From Pararhizobium_B sp963760965 (GTDB lineage Bacteria; Pseudomonadota; Alphaproteobacteria; Rhizobiales; Rhizobiaceae): a DNA stretch of 64,000 bases. Where the stretch lies: NCBI GenBank assembly GCA_963760965.1, contig CAVXEW010000008.1, positions 1-64,000 of the forward strand. The letters are read 5' to 3'. The translations under genes were made by a program, and so were the position numbers. Under the pieces are notes generated by a model that was not told where the DNA came from, did no database searches, and saw only the letters and a program-made list of their open reading frames with translations. Numbering within the stretch: position 1 is the stretch's first letter; each line of letters begins with the position of its first letter. Below, one piece after another: positions 1 to 8,886 of this stretch.

Positions 1-1019
1 GAGAAGGACGACCGGCATCGCGCCGAGGCCGAACAGCCGGCGGCATGCGCCGCGCCAGCTTGGCGAACCGGACGAACGCGAGCGGAAATTTATTACCGCT
101 GCGGTTCGGCTGCGATCACGCGATGACCGGCGCCGGCCGGAGACCGGCCGTCTCACTCTCTTGGAATGGTCAGGGATGGATTGCGGGAAGCCGATCAGCC
201 GCGCCGGACGAAAGCCGGACCGGGATCGAAAGCCGCCACGGTAGCGCGGCCGGCAAAAGCCCGGGGATCGTCGATCGGTTCGATGCGGGAAACTTCCCAG
301 AGGGGAACGAACGCTTTATTGCTCGTCATAGCCCAATGCCTTTCTCAAGAAGGTTGCGGGTCAGGCCCTCGTCGGTGTTGCCAGCACCTTCGGGGGCCGA
401 TCTGGTTCAAGGCCCCGGATTGCCCGGAAGCCATGGCGGGATAGTTGCGGGCCCGGCCAGAAAAGGCAAGCACGCAAAAGCCGGAAAGAGAACAAAGCCG
501 GTACAAGGTTAACGGCGGGCTCACGGCCGGGATTGGAAGGCAGCGGATCCGCTGCGGATCTGGAGCTGATCGACCGCTGCCTTCCACCGCGAATGCCTCA
601 AGATCCGGTTCGGCTACGAATTGGCGTGGACCTCACGCGATCATGCGCGCCGCACCGTCGCTCGCCGCCTGCTGGCAGCGCTCGCGTCGACATCGGGCCT
701 GGCGCTGGCCTGCGTCTCGACGAAGGCAGCGCACCGGGAACCCTCCGTGCCGCACGCGTGGGCGGTGCGCGACGAATGCGGTATCGCGGCGGACAACGCC
801 GCCTCCGGCCGGATTGGATAAGGCTCGCCGACGGAAGCAAGCTCTATCTCGTGCCCTGCCGGGCCACCGCCTTCGAACTCATCTCGGAAGCGATACCGGA
901 AAGCTATGCGGATTGCGCGTGCTGACTTTCACCGATCCCGGCTTCTCGGCCGGCGGCAGCTGGGATGAGGCACGCATGATCCGGGATCGGCGTGAAACGG
1001 ACGCTGCCGTCGCCCCGCT
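1..1019. other. Edge region without a confident gene
   Basis: I find no confidently assignable gene here apart from a possible 44-codon ORF at 195-329 (minus). From about 570 to 925 on the plus strand there is a stretch with coding-like composition that needs one frame change near 820. Its first part ends in a stop at 819-821 and the neighbouring frame then continues with LADGSKLYLVPC and stops at 926. It could be the remnant of a short gene, but I recognise no family and it has no convincing start or ribosome site. Confidence 0.3.
195..329 (-). CDS. Possible small protein (44 aa), unknown
   Basis: This is a 44-codon frame beginning MTSNKAFVPLWEVSRIEPID and ending FVRRG. A weak purine-rich ribosome site (GAAAGG) lies about nine bases before the ATG, and the codons look like those of the neighbouring genes. 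The ATG overlaps the stop of a short upstream frame ending LTRNLLEKGIGL that has no start of its own, so both could be pieces of a decayed gene. I do not recognise the sequence. Treat as tentative. Confidence 0.25.
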   Translation of the reverse strand: MTSNKAFVPLWEVSRIEPIDDPRAFAGRATVAAFDPGPAFVRRG

Positions 1020-2334
1020 TCATGACGATCGACCGGTCGCGTGCCCCTCCTCTCCTTTGCGCTGTCCGGAAGCTCGGTCGAACATTGCCTCGCCGATGTA
1101 GGAACCTTCCCGGGTTGCGGGAGGCACGAAGAAGACCGCCGAGCCGATATGGGCGATATACTCGTTGAGCGCGTCCGAGGCACCGAGTTTCACCTGCAGC
1201 CTTTCGAAACTCGCCGGGCCGTTCTGGTAGGAAATGAACAGCAGGCCGGCGTCGAGCAGGCCGAACCGGTTGATGCTGTCGGTATAGTTGTAGGAGCGGC
1301 GCAGGATCTTGACGCCGTCATTGTTCTCGTGAGCCGCAAACCGGATATGGGCCGTGGCCGGAATGACGAGGTCGCCGCCTGCGCCGCGCTTGCGAAAGTC
1401 GGGCTCGTCGAATTCGCAGGTTCCGGTCAGCGGAGCGCCGGAGGCCTTGTGACGGCCAAAGACGTCGTTCTGATCGCCGATCCGGTCGGTGTCCCAATTC
1501 TCGATATGCATCAGGATATTGCGCACCACCTGGTAGCAACCGTGCCGCTGCCAGGCCGGGCCGTCCTTGATCCAGACGTGCCGCGTCGAAATCGGCTTCG
1601 TCGCGGATGTTGCGCGTGCCGTCCTTGAAGCCGAGAAGGTTGCGCGGCGTCGCCTGCCCTTGTCCCGCGGACGCACGTCCGAAGCCGAGGACGGCCCAGC
1701 GCGTGGAGGCCGTGCCGGTCTCCTTGGCGATGCGCGCGAGGTCGCGGATCGCGTGGTAGGCGACCTGCGGATCGTCCGCGCAGGCCTGCAGGGAAATGTC
1801 CCCTCCGGTCAGTTCAGGCTTCAGGGCGTCGCTGGGCAGACGATGCAGCTCGCGCAGGAGCGCCGGCCTCCTGTCGGCGAGGCCGTAGGCATCGGTGAAG
1901 ACATTCGGCCCCAGGCCAACGGTTACGGTCAGCGATGCGGGCCCGAGATCGAGGGCCTCGCCGGTATCGAAACCAATGCCCTCCCGGCGCTTCGGCTCGA
2001 CACGCCCGACCGTCTCGCCCTTCATCATCTGGGCGATCGCCGCCGACCACCGGGCGAGCAGCACCTGCAGGTCTGATCGCAGAGGCGAAGAGAGATCGAA
2101 GGTCATGAAGAAGACGTGGCGTTGCGGCGGCGTACGGATGCCGGCCTGCTCGCCTCTGCGGTAGAAATCATGCCGTCCGGCAAGATCGACCGGTTCTTCC
2201 TCGGGGATGGCCGGTTTCGCGGCGCGCGCGGCGACCGAAGCCGCGCCGGCGCCGAGCGTGCCGGCGGCTGCCCCGAGAAGCAGCCGCCTGCGGGAAATCC
2301 AGTCGCGCGAATGTCTTGCGGTCTTCTCCGACAC
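1020..2334 (-). pseudogene. efeB: EfeB-type dye-decolorizing peroxidase, frameshifted
   Basis: EfeB is the periplasmic, Tat-exported heme peroxidase of the EfeUOB ferrous-iron/heme-iron system. A GTG start at 2334 follows a strong ribosome site (AAGGAAGGAG). A twin-arginine signal (SRRRLLLG) comes next, and then the Dyp fold with the GFKDGTRN form of the GxxDG heme motif, a heme-side HIRFAAHEN segment and RRSYNY. After TRNIRDEADFDA the frame breaks. One extra base near 1579-1582 separates it from HVWIKDGPAWQRHGCYQVVR in the next frame, which runs to a normal C terminus. Restoring one base gives about 437 residues, a normal length. The upstream efeO is only a fragment and no efeU is seen, so the locus appears to be decaying. 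A sequencing indel is the alternative. Confidence 0.85.
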
Positions 2335-2349
2335 GATCGCTCCTTCCTT

Positions 2350-2655
2350 TTGTGCGGTTGCGACCTTCCCGGCAATCTTCGAAAGGGGTTCCTGCAAGGC
2401 CTGGATGCGGCGGCTGAGCTCGGCCGCGTTCTTCGCCCTCAGTTCGGCCGTATAGAGCTTGTATCCGCCCGGTTCCGCCGGATCGCGAAAAGCGTCGAGG
2501 CGGCTCTTCATGTCGTCGAACCGCGCCTCGATGCGCTGCGTCAGCTCGCGGTCGATCTGCTCCATGCCGGACTTCAGGAAGGCGAAGGCCTGCCGGGCAC
2601 CTTCGACATTCGCCGCGAAAACGCCCGACAGCGGCGGCACGGCGTCGGAACGCAA
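2350..2655 (-). pseudogene. efeO: EfeO C-terminal fragment, stop lost, reading into EfeB
   Basis: About 100 residues resemble the C-terminal end of the EfeO/imelysin (peptidase M75-like) periplasmic iron-binding protein: PPLSGVFAANVEGARQAFAF, then FRDPAEPGGYKLYT and RIQALQEPLSKIAGKVATAQ. The roughly 180 N-terminal residues, including the signal peptide and the imelysin metal site, are missing. The frame opens near 2655 without a good start. It does not terminate: where a stop would be expected before the efeB ribosome site there is CAA (2350-2352), so the frame continues in phase into EfeB. The sequence therefore shows both an N-terminal deletion and loss of the stop. Confidence 0.75.
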
Positions 2656-2715
2656 CGCGCGCCTTCGCGTTCAGCTCATGTCATGGCCGGCGTTTCCGGT
2701 ACGCACCCGTGATGA

Positions 2716-2749
2716 GTGGGCCCCGCCCACCCCCCGGAAGTCTTCCGGG
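2716..2749. repeat. Two tandem perfect hairpins before the HWE kinase gene
   Basis: Positions 2716-2730 form GTGGGC-CCC-GCCCAC and 2733-2749 form CCCGGAAG-T-CTTCCGGG, followed by an A-rich run (AATAAAAA). They sit between the broken efeO fragment (leftward) and the kinase gene (rightward). Read rightward, the second stem has no T-tract. Read leftward, it is preceded by T-rich sequence, so neither reads as a classical terminator. They could be an operator or a processing structure. Confidence 0.4.
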
Positions 2750-2778
2750 AATAAAAACCGACGAAAGCCTTGGAAGCC

Positions 2779-3798
2779 ATGGGAAACCAGGACACCGGGA
2801 ACACGTCGCCAGCCGGGGGTGCAGCGCTGCTTGGCCTCAATGATGCCGCAGCGCTGCTGGCGGCGATCGTCGCGTCCTCGAACGATGCGATCCTGAGCAA
2901 GACGCTCGACGGCACGATTACGAGCTGGAATGCGGCGACAGGGCAACTGCTCGGCTACTCGGCCGCCGAAATCATCGGCAGGTCCGTCCGGACGCTCATT
3001 CCCGAGGACCGGCAGCACGAGGAAGACATGATCCTCGAACGCATCGCCGCCGGGGAGCGGATCGAAAACTACGAAACCCAGCGCAAGCACAAGAACGGCG
3101 GCGTGGTAGACGTCTCGGTGACGATATCTCCCGTGCGCAACCTCGACGGCAAGGTCGTCGGTGCTTCGAAGATAATCCGGGACATCACGCCCCGGAAGAT
3201 TTCCGAGCAGCGCATCCAGCTGCTTCTCCGCGAGGTCAATCACCGGTCGAAGAACATGCTGGCCCTCGTCCAGGCCATCGCGCGACAGACGGTCCCGGCC
3301 GATCAGACAGAGTTCCTGGCGGATTTCATCGGCCGCATCAATTCGCTGGCAATCAGCCAGGACATCCTGATCGACGGGGATCGCGGCGGCATGACAGTCA
3401 CGGAACTCGTGGGCGGACAATTGCACCCCTTCGAGACCGCCGGCCAGGGGCGAATCAGGATGGAAGGCCCGGCATTGGAGATGAATGCCGCCGCCGCGCA
3501 ACTCCTCGGAATGGCGCTCTACGAGTTGGTCACCAATGCAGCGCGATACGGCGCGCTTTCAGAGCGCACGGGCAGCGTCAGAATTCGCTGGCACGAGACC
3601 GGGGATCGCTTCCGGCTCGAATGGATGGAACGGGGAGGCCCTCCGGTCACCCCGCCGACCCGGCTCGGCTACGGGAACAAGGTGCTGACGACGATGATCG
3701 AGCGCGGCCTGTCGGCTGTCGTCTCGCTGGACTTTGTCAGCGACGGACTGACCTGGAGGCTCGATTGCCCGCTCGGAGCGCTTTCGGTGAAGCCCTGA
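2779..3798 (+). CDS. HWE-family PAS sensor histidine kinase
   Basis: Soluble sensor kinase of about 339 residues with no membrane segment. An N-terminal PAS domain (about residues 20-135, with SNDAILSKTLDGTITSWN and GRSVRTLIPEDRQ) is followed by the HWE kinase core. The phospho-acceptor box is REVNHRSKNMLALVQAIARQ and the N box is ELVTNAARYGALS. The family-defining Trp-x-Glu region is WMERGGPPV. HWE kinases are typical of alphaproteobacteria and often respond to light, oxygen or general stress through single-domain response regulators. No response regulator, nepR or ecfG gene is adjacent, so it is an orphan here. A TTG nine bases upstream of the ATG is an alternative start; neither has a well-spaced ribosome site. 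Confidence 0.9.
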   Translation: MGNQDTGNTSPAGGAALLGLNDAAALLAAIVASSNDAILSKTLDGTITSWNAATGQLLGYSAAEIIGRSVRTLIPEDRQHEEDMILERIAAGERIENYETQRKHKNGGVVDVSVTISPVRNLDGKVVGASKIIRDITPRKISEQRIQLLLREVNHRSKNMLALVQAIARQTVPADQTEFLADFIGRINSLAISQDILIDGDRGGMTVTELVGGQLHPFETAGQGRIRMEGPALEMNAAAAQLLGMALYELVTNAARYGALSERTGSVRIRWHETGDRFRLEWMERGGPPVTPPTRLGYGNKVLTTMIERGLSAVVSLDFVSDGLTWRLDCPLGALSVKP

Positions 3799-3864
3799 TC
3801 CGGGGTGACCGGCCGCAGCCGGTTCCTCTTGCGGCGCGGTTCCGCGGCACGTAAGCTCCCCGCC

Positions 3865-3999
3865 GCCTGGTGCTCGGGAACGCCGTGAAAGTCGGCGACG
3901 TGCCCAACGCTGTATCGGGGATGGATCGCGCAACGGTGCCACTGGGAGACCGGGAAGGCGCGCGGTCCGGACGAACCGGAGTCAGAAGACCGGCCAGGC
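3865..3999 (+). ncRNA. Cobalamin riboswitch upstream of bluB
   Basis: The closing P1 helix is visible: GCCTGG at 3865-3870 pairs exactly with CCAGGC at 3994-3999. Inside lie the conserved core GAACGCCGTGAAAGTC, then GCCCAACGCTGT, GGTGCCACTGGGA, and the B12-box-like AGTCAGAAGACCGGCC just before the 3' arm. Downstream (about 4011-4024) the perfect palindrome CGTCCGCGCGGACG could be part of the expression platform before the bluB ribosome site at 4051-4055. In this class adenosylcobalamin binding normally represses the downstream gene, which fits bluB. Confidence 0.9.
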
Positions 4000-4058
4000 A
4001 AGATTGAGCGCGTCCGCGCGGACGGCGGCGTGCTCGCCGACAGCGTTGTTGGGAGCAA

Positions 4059-4745
4059 ATGATGCTGGAAATCGAGAACGGCGCCGTCGCGCCTGCCGCC
4101 GCGTTTGCCGAAATCGAGAGAAGCGCCGTGTATCGTGCCATCGAGACGCGGCGCGACGTTCGCAACGAGTTTCTGGAAAAGCCCTTGCCGGAGTTGCTGG
4201 TGAAGCGGCTCCTGCAGGCTGCGCACCATGCGCCCTCGGTCGGGTTCATGCAGCCGTGGAACTTCCTGCTGATGCGCGAGCGCCGGCGGCGCGAGCAGGT
4301 TCACGAACTGTTTTCCCGGGCCAATGGCGAAGCCGCCGGAATGTTCGAGGGCGAACGCCGGAGCGCCTATCAGGCTCTGAAGCTCGAGGGCATCCTGGCC
4401 GCCCCGCTCAACATCTGCGTGACCTGCGACCGCACGCGCGGTGGTCGCGTCGTGCTCGGCCGGACGCACAATCCGGAAATGGATCTCTACTCGACGGTCT
4501 GCGCCGTGCAGAACCTGTGGCTCGCAGCCCGGGCCGAGGGGGTCGGCGTCGGCTGGGTCAGCATCTACCGTGCAGAGGAACTGAAGCAGCTTCTCGGCGT
4601 GCCGGAGCACGTGGCGATCGTCGCCTATCTCTGTGTCGGCTTCGTCGACCGGCTTTATCTCGAGCCTGAACTGGCGGCGAAGGGCTGGCGCCAGAGGCTG
4701 CCGCTCGATGAGCTCGTCTATCGCGAGAGTTGGGGAAAAAGCTGA
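4059..4745 (+). CDS. bluB: 5,6-dimethylbenzimidazole synthase BluB
   Basis: BluB is a flavin-destroying, nitroreductase-fold enzyme. It uses oxygen to convert reduced FMN into 5,6-dimethylbenzimidazole, the lower ligand of vitamin B12. The 228-residue protein has the family pattern: ETRRDVRNEF near the N terminus (FMN phosphate contacts), AAHHAPSVGFMQPWNFLL, the NICVTCDRTRGGRVVLGR segment, and GVGVGWVSIY near the C terminus. Two consecutive ATG codons occur at the start, and the second (4062) is better spaced from GGGAG at 4051. The cobalamin riboswitch just upstream links expression to B12 level. No other cobalamin gene is in the window. Confidence 0.95.
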   Translation: MMLEIENGAVAPAAAFAEIERSAVYRAIETRRDVRNEFLEKPLPELLVKRLLQAAHHAPSVGFMQPWNFLLMRERRRREQVHELFSRANGEAAGMFEGERRSAYQALKLEGILAAPLNICVTCDRTRGGRVVLGRTHNPEMDLYSTVCAVQNLWLAARAEGVGVGWVSIYRAEELKQLLGVPEHVAIVAYLCVGFVDRLYLEPELAAKGWRQRLPLDELVYRESWGKS

Positions 4746-4798
4746 GAGACGGGAGGACGGCACACGGACAGGCGAGGCAGGGGTGCCGTTGCCGCCGC

Positions 4799-5086
4799 TC
4801 AGCCGTAGTGCCACGCCGGCTTTTCCGCCGTGCCGGTGAACTCGACACCGCAGCGGTGGTTCTGGCGCCAGCAGAGCCGGCATCGGTAGGTCAGGCCGTC
4901 AGAGGGAATATGCAGCAGGAACTCCGCGGAGACCGGATCTTCCGGCATGACACGGAGTTCGGCGCCGCTGGAATGCATGTTTCGGATGGTGCAGGACACC
5001 TCTGGCCGGTCGTCTGCCAGCAGTATGAAGCCCCGCTTGAGAACGCGAGCGCGATGCTCTCTCCGCCCGTCTGGCGTGTTCTTCAT
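4799..5086 (-). CDS. PilZ-domain-like protein
   Basis: Ninety-five residues that match the outline of a single PilZ domain, the c-di-GMP receptor fold. They show RREHRARVLKRGFI (the RxxxR-type N-terminal loop region), IRNMHSSGAELRV (at the place of the D/NxSxxG motif; N, SSG present) and a final beta segment CRLCWRQNHRCGVEF. The start was set at the internal ATG at 5086, which has GGGAGG upstream, rather than at an earlier ATG at 5146. It is convergent with bluB and transcribed alone. Whether it still binds c-di-GMP is uncertain because the arginine motif is not canonical. Confidence 0.75.
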   Translation of the reverse strand: MKNTPDGRREHRARVLKRGFILLADDRPEVSCTIRNMHSSGAELRVMPEDPVSAEFLLHIPSDGLTYRCRLCWRQNHRCGVEFTGTAEKPAWHYG

Positions 5087-5313
5087 GAATTGGCCGGCCT
5101 CCCGGGAATATCTGATAGGCGAGGCTCCGGTTCGATGCATGCGCAAATGTTAAAGGCGGCAACATTCTCCGGTTCGCTTCACGAAGGAAAGGCGGCCTCT
5201 GCTGCAATTGCGGCGAGCGGGCGTGACGCACCGGCCGGCTTCCTCCCGGAGACTTGCCGCGCGGACCGGTTGAACGTAAGGACAACGCGCTCGCGGGGAA
5301 GCGGACTGAAGTC

Positions 5314-6591
5314 GTGCGGAAACAACTGAGCCTGGCGGAAGTGACCGCCATCGGCATTGGGGGAATGATCGGTGGCGGCATCTTTGCGGTGCTGGGCCTG
5401 GCGATCTCCATTGCCGGCCATGCCGTTGCCGTGACGCTTGCCGCCGGAGGCTTCATCGCCCTGCTGACGGGCATGTCCTACGCCCATCTTGGTCTTGCCT
5501 ATCGCGACGACGGAGGCAGCTTCACCTATATCGAGAAGGCCTTTTCCGCGCCCGGCATTGCCGGCTATGCCGGGTGGCTGCTTGTCGCCGGCTATGTCGG
5601 GACACTCGCGCTCTACGCCTCCGCCTTCGGTGCATATGGAGCAACCCTGCTTTCGGGCAGCTCGACGCCTGCCGCCGCAGCGGCATTCGCAGCGGGCGTG
5701 CTCGCACTCTTCCTCGCCGTCAACCTGATCGGCGCCAAGCTTTCCGGCAGCGTGGAACTCGGCGTCGTGGGCCTGAAACTGGCCATACTGGCTCTCTTCG
5801 CCACGGTCGGCGCGATCGGCATGCGGCCCTCGCATTTCTCGCCTGTCTTCGACAAGGGCTGGGCAGCGCCCCTCTCGGCAGTCGCCCTGATCTTCGTCGC
5901 CTACGAGGGCTTCGAACTGATACCGAATGCGGTCGACGAGATGCAGGCGCCCGAACGGAACCTGCGCCGCGCCATCATCATCGCGATCGTGACGACAGCC
6001 ATTGTCTACGTTGCGGTCGCGCTCGTCGCTCTGGGCAACCTGACGCCCCAGCAGATCCGGCAGGACCAGGAATACGTCCTGGCGGTCGCAGCCCGCCCGA
6101 TGCTCGGGCAGCTGGGCTTCACGCTGATTTCCGTCGCAGCCCTGCTGTCGACGGCCTCGGCGATCAACGCCACTCTGTTCGGGGCAGCCAGGCTTGCCAT
6201 GGTGATGGCGCGCGAACGCGCGCTACCGGCGGTCTTTTCCATGCGCGAACGCCGAAGGCCCGTTCCGTACGTCGCGCTTCTCGTGTTGACGGGGCTTTCG
6301 CTCGCGTTTGCCCTGGCCGCGCCGTTGCAGACCATCTCGGTCTTCGCAAGCGCCACCTTCCTGCTGATCTTCACGGCCGTCAATCTGGCCGCACTTCGCC
6401 TTTCCGCCAGCATAGGCATCGCGCCTCTGCTGCCGGCGGCCGGAAGTCTCCTGTCGGCGGCAAGCTTCGCGATTCTCGCGTGGCATGTCTGGCAGACCGA
6501 CATGCAGAGCTTCCTCTGGCTCGCGGGCGCCTATGGCGCAGCCGGCCTCGTGGAAACGGCGTTGATCTGGCGGCAGGGGCGGCGCGGGTGA
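5314..6591 (+). CDS. APC-superfamily amino acid permease
   Basis: Inner-membrane secondary transporter of about 425 residues with some 12 hydrophobic segments. The APC signature LSLAEVTAIGIGGMIGGGIF at the N terminus supplies the glycine-rich unwound part of TM1 that contacts substrate. A further landmark is FIALLTGMSYAHLG in TM2. The frame remains open upstream to a TTG at 5254, but the conserved region begins just after the GTG at 5314, which I prefer. The C terminus is hydrophilic (RQGRRG). The substrate cannot be deduced. It stands alone between the divergent PilZ gene and a convergent membrane protein gene. Confidence 0.85.
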   Translation: MRKQLSLAEVTAIGIGGMIGGGIFAVLGLAISIAGHAVAVTLAAGGFIALLTGMSYAHLGLAYRDDGGSFTYIEKAFSAPGIAGYAGWLLVAGYVGTLALYASAFGAYGATLLSGSSTPAAAAAFAAGVLALFLAVNLIGAKLSGSVELGVVGLKLAILALFATVGAIGMRPSHFSPVFDKGWAAPLSAVALIFVAYEGFELIPNAVDEMQAPERNLRRAIIIAIVTTAIVYVAVALVALGNLTPQQIRQDQEYVLAVAARPMLGQLGFTLISVAALLSTASAINATLFGAARLAMVMARERALPAVFSMRERRRPVPYVALLVLTGLSLAFALAAPLQTISVFASATFLLIFTAVNLAALRLSASIGIAPLLPAAGSLLSAASFAILAWHVWQTDMQSFLWLAGAYGAAGLVETALIWRQGRRG

Positions 6592-6623
6592 GGGATTGCC
6601 GGCCAGGCGCCGCTGGACCGGCG

Positions 6624-7427
6624 CTAGCCACCGGCGCCGGTCGGTGCGGGAAGGCTCTTTCCGATCTCGCCGCCGAGCAGGTGAATGAAGGGCGTCGGCG
6701 GCAATTTGCCTGGCGGCTCGAACGGATTGGCGAAGATGTAGATGAAGAACAGCACCACGCCCGAATAGAGCCCGAAAACTGAAAGGAGAATGAGATTGTT
6801 GCGGGTCGGCGGAAAAACGTAAAACGGCAATGTGAGAAGGACGAGCCCGAAGATGGCCGGTCCCCAGAAGAGACCGCTGAAGGTACCCACGACGGTCGAT
6901 TCGCGAATCTGGCGATAGCGCGCGACGGAGGTAATCCGGTCACGCATGCGATTCGCGAGGTACCGCTCGCGGTCGCTGTGCGGATCGAGGTCGAGCAGCG
7001 TGAGATAGACGTCGTTCCAGGCCTGCCATGCAGCCGGCGCGAGCCCCTGCCGGTGCCCCAGCAGCGCCCACTCCTCGTTGACGACCGCATCGAGATATCG
7101 GGCGATGCCGGCCTGGACCGCTGCCGCTTTCGGCCCGCCATAGCGGGCGATGTCGTTGTAGACGTCCGCCGTCGCCACCGCCTCTTCGGCAAGATTGGTA
7201 CGGATCCCCTTGTAGTCCTCGAGTTCCTGGGCATAGACGAGGGCCAGTATCAGCCCGTAGAGCGCGGCAATGCGGAACGCCACTGATGAGGCGGCATCGT
7301 GCGTCCGGTCGCTGTCGTCCCCCACGGACAGCACCGCGCGCGCACCGAGATAGATGGTGAGGACAAGAGCTACCGCCCCGACCGCGAAGACAGCGCCGAT
7401 GGCCAACGAAATCATGAAGTCCGGCAT
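6624..7427 (-). CDS. DUF4239-type membrane protein
   Basis: A 267-residue membrane protein with two hydrophobic segments near the N terminus (about 5-30 and 50-65), a soluble middle of about 120 residues rich in Arg/Asp, and two C-terminal hydrophobic segments (about 180-235, including FGLVLLTLPFYVFPPTRNN and SVFGLYSGVVLFFIYIFANP). This arrangement is that of DUF4239/bestrophin-like proteins of unknown function. The ATG at 7427 is the only reasonable start. It lies downstream of, and in the same direction as, the GT87-like gene, but the 120-bp gap makes co-transcription uncertain. Confidence 0.75.
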   Translation of the reverse strand: MPDFMISLAIGAVFAVGAVALVLTIYLGARAVLSVGDDSDRTHDAASSVAFRIAALYGLILALVYAQELEDYKGIRTNLAEEAVATADVYNDIARYGGPKAAAVQAGIARYLDAVVNEEWALLGHRQGLAPAAWQAWNDVYLTLLDLDPHSDRERYLANRMRDRITSVARYRQIRESTVVGTFSGLFWGPAIFGLVLLTLPFYVFPPTRNNLILLSVFGLYSGVVLFFIYIFANPFEPPGKLPPTPFIHLLGGEIGKSLPAPTGAGG

Positions 7428-7547
7428 GCTGGCCCGCTTCCGTCTGGTGGTCCGGGTCGAACTCTTACTGCATGGCGGGTTCCTGCGCCATAGAATGTGC
7501 GTCGCCTAAAGGACGGCAAGAGACATGCCTCGCCTGCGGTACCGGGA

Positions 7548-8759
7548 TCAGCCGGCTCGTCGGACGGTCGCCGGTTCGTTCCCGATGCCGGCACGATCGG
7601 CTCGCAAGGCGCCGTGAACGAAGTGGATGCTGAGCGCCAGCAGGAGGACGGGATCCAGGCAAACCGTCATCTTCCTTGCCATGAGAAAGAAGACAGGCGA
7701 GACAAAGGCGAACAGGACCAGTGAAGGCCGGACGTTCCGCTCGTAAAAGAAGATCCACATCAGCGCTGCGGCGACCGGCACGAGATCGTAGTCATGGCCA
7801 TAGGGCGTTGCCAGGGTGGTCAGGATACCCGTCAGGCAGACCCGGGCAGCGGCTTCCATCCTGCATGCCGGCCGCCAGACATAGAGGCAGGCGACGATGC
7901 AGGCGGCAGTCATGAGAAACTGGACGGCGTAGGCGCTCTGCAGTGTGGCACCGAAAGAACGCAGCGAGGCGAAGACGGTCACCTCGTGCACCGGATAGAC
8001 AACATCGAACGGCCTGTCCAGGATCGCGGTCATCAATGGCCGCGTCTTCGTCCAGAAATCCAGCCAGACGTCGAACCCGAAGAGGATTCCGGTTGCCACG
8101 GCGAGGAGGGCGGCCGTGACCGAGGCTGCGGCGAGCGATCTGTAGTTCCGGCTGGCCAGCATGCAGAAAGGCAGGAGGATCCCGAGCTGCGGCTTCATCG
8201 TGAGAAGCCCGACCAGCACGCCTGCGAGCCAGGGCCGGCGAGACATCAGGCTCAGCGAGGAAATGATAAGCCCGCCGGTGAGAAGCCCGTTCTGGCCCAG
8301 CGCGGCGCTGGTGAGCGCGGCGGGAGACAAGAGGATGGCAATCCGGCCGGCCAGCGGCAGTTCAAGAAAGCGTGTGGCCAGGTAGAGCACCAGAAACGAC
8401 AGCGCCTGCCAGAACGCGTAGGCCGCCCCCAGCGGAAGGAGGGCGATCGGAACACCGAGGAGGAGAAGGCTCGGCGGATAGCTCCATTCCTGGTCCGGCA
8501 GGTGCGGGTTGAGCTCCGCGCGAAGCCAGGCACGGAAGCTTTCGGCATCGGGAATCGCGTGGATCTTCCCTTGCCACACAAGCTTCCCGCCCGCCCAGAG
8601 ATTGGTGAAGTCCCAATAGGGCAGCTTTCTGGAGACGAAGGACAAGCCGTCCCGGTCAAGCATGAAGAGCCGGGAATTTGCGGAAACGAATATGCCGACG
8701 ACAAGAAGAACGGTAATCCAGACGAAGATCTGGTCGGTCCTTGATCGCGCTGCTTGCAT
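7548..8759 (-). CDS. GT87/DUF2029-type membrane glycosyltransferase-like protein
   Basis: Integral membrane protein of 403 residues with roughly ten hydrophobic segments. It resembles the GT87 family (DUF2029) of polyprenol-phosphate-sugar-dependent mannosyltransferases. Landmarks are the early periplasmic loop FTNLWAGGKLVWQG and a Tyr-rich EWSYPPSLLL. Further on are GQNGLLTGG, which is common in the family, and TPYGHDYDLV in the last third. The start at 8759 follows GGGAGGG with correct spacing; earlier in-frame codons lack a ribosome site. No polysaccharide genes are nearby, so the acceptor is unknown. Confidence 0.75.
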   Translation of the reverse strand: MQAARSRTDQIFVWITVLLVVGIFVSANSRLFMLDRDGLSFVSRKLPYWDFTNLWAGGKLVWQGKIHAIPDAESFRAWLRAELNPHLPDQEWSYPPSLLLLGVPIALLPLGAAYAFWQALSFLVLYLATRFLELPLAGRIAILLSPAALTSAALGQNGLLTGGLIISSLSLMSRRPWLAGVLVGLLTMKPQLGILLPFCMLASRNYRSLAAASVTAALLAVATGILFGFDVWLDFWTKTRPLMTAILDRPFDVVYPVHEVTVFASLRSFGATLQSAYAVQFLMTAACIVACLYVWRPACRMEAAARVCLTGILTTLATPYGHDYDLVPVAAALMWIFFYERNVRPSLVLFAFVSPVFFLMARKMTVCLDPVLLLALSIHFVHGALRADRAGIGNEPATVRRAG

Positions 8760-8886
8760 CCCATGCCCTCCCGAGAGAGCCGGATATTGCCTCGAAGAGC
8801 TTAACATCCTCCCCTGTCCGGTAGCCTGGCCCGGTCGGGCCGGCCGCACGGAAAGCTGTCGATCGGTCCCGCCGCGGCGCCTGCCG

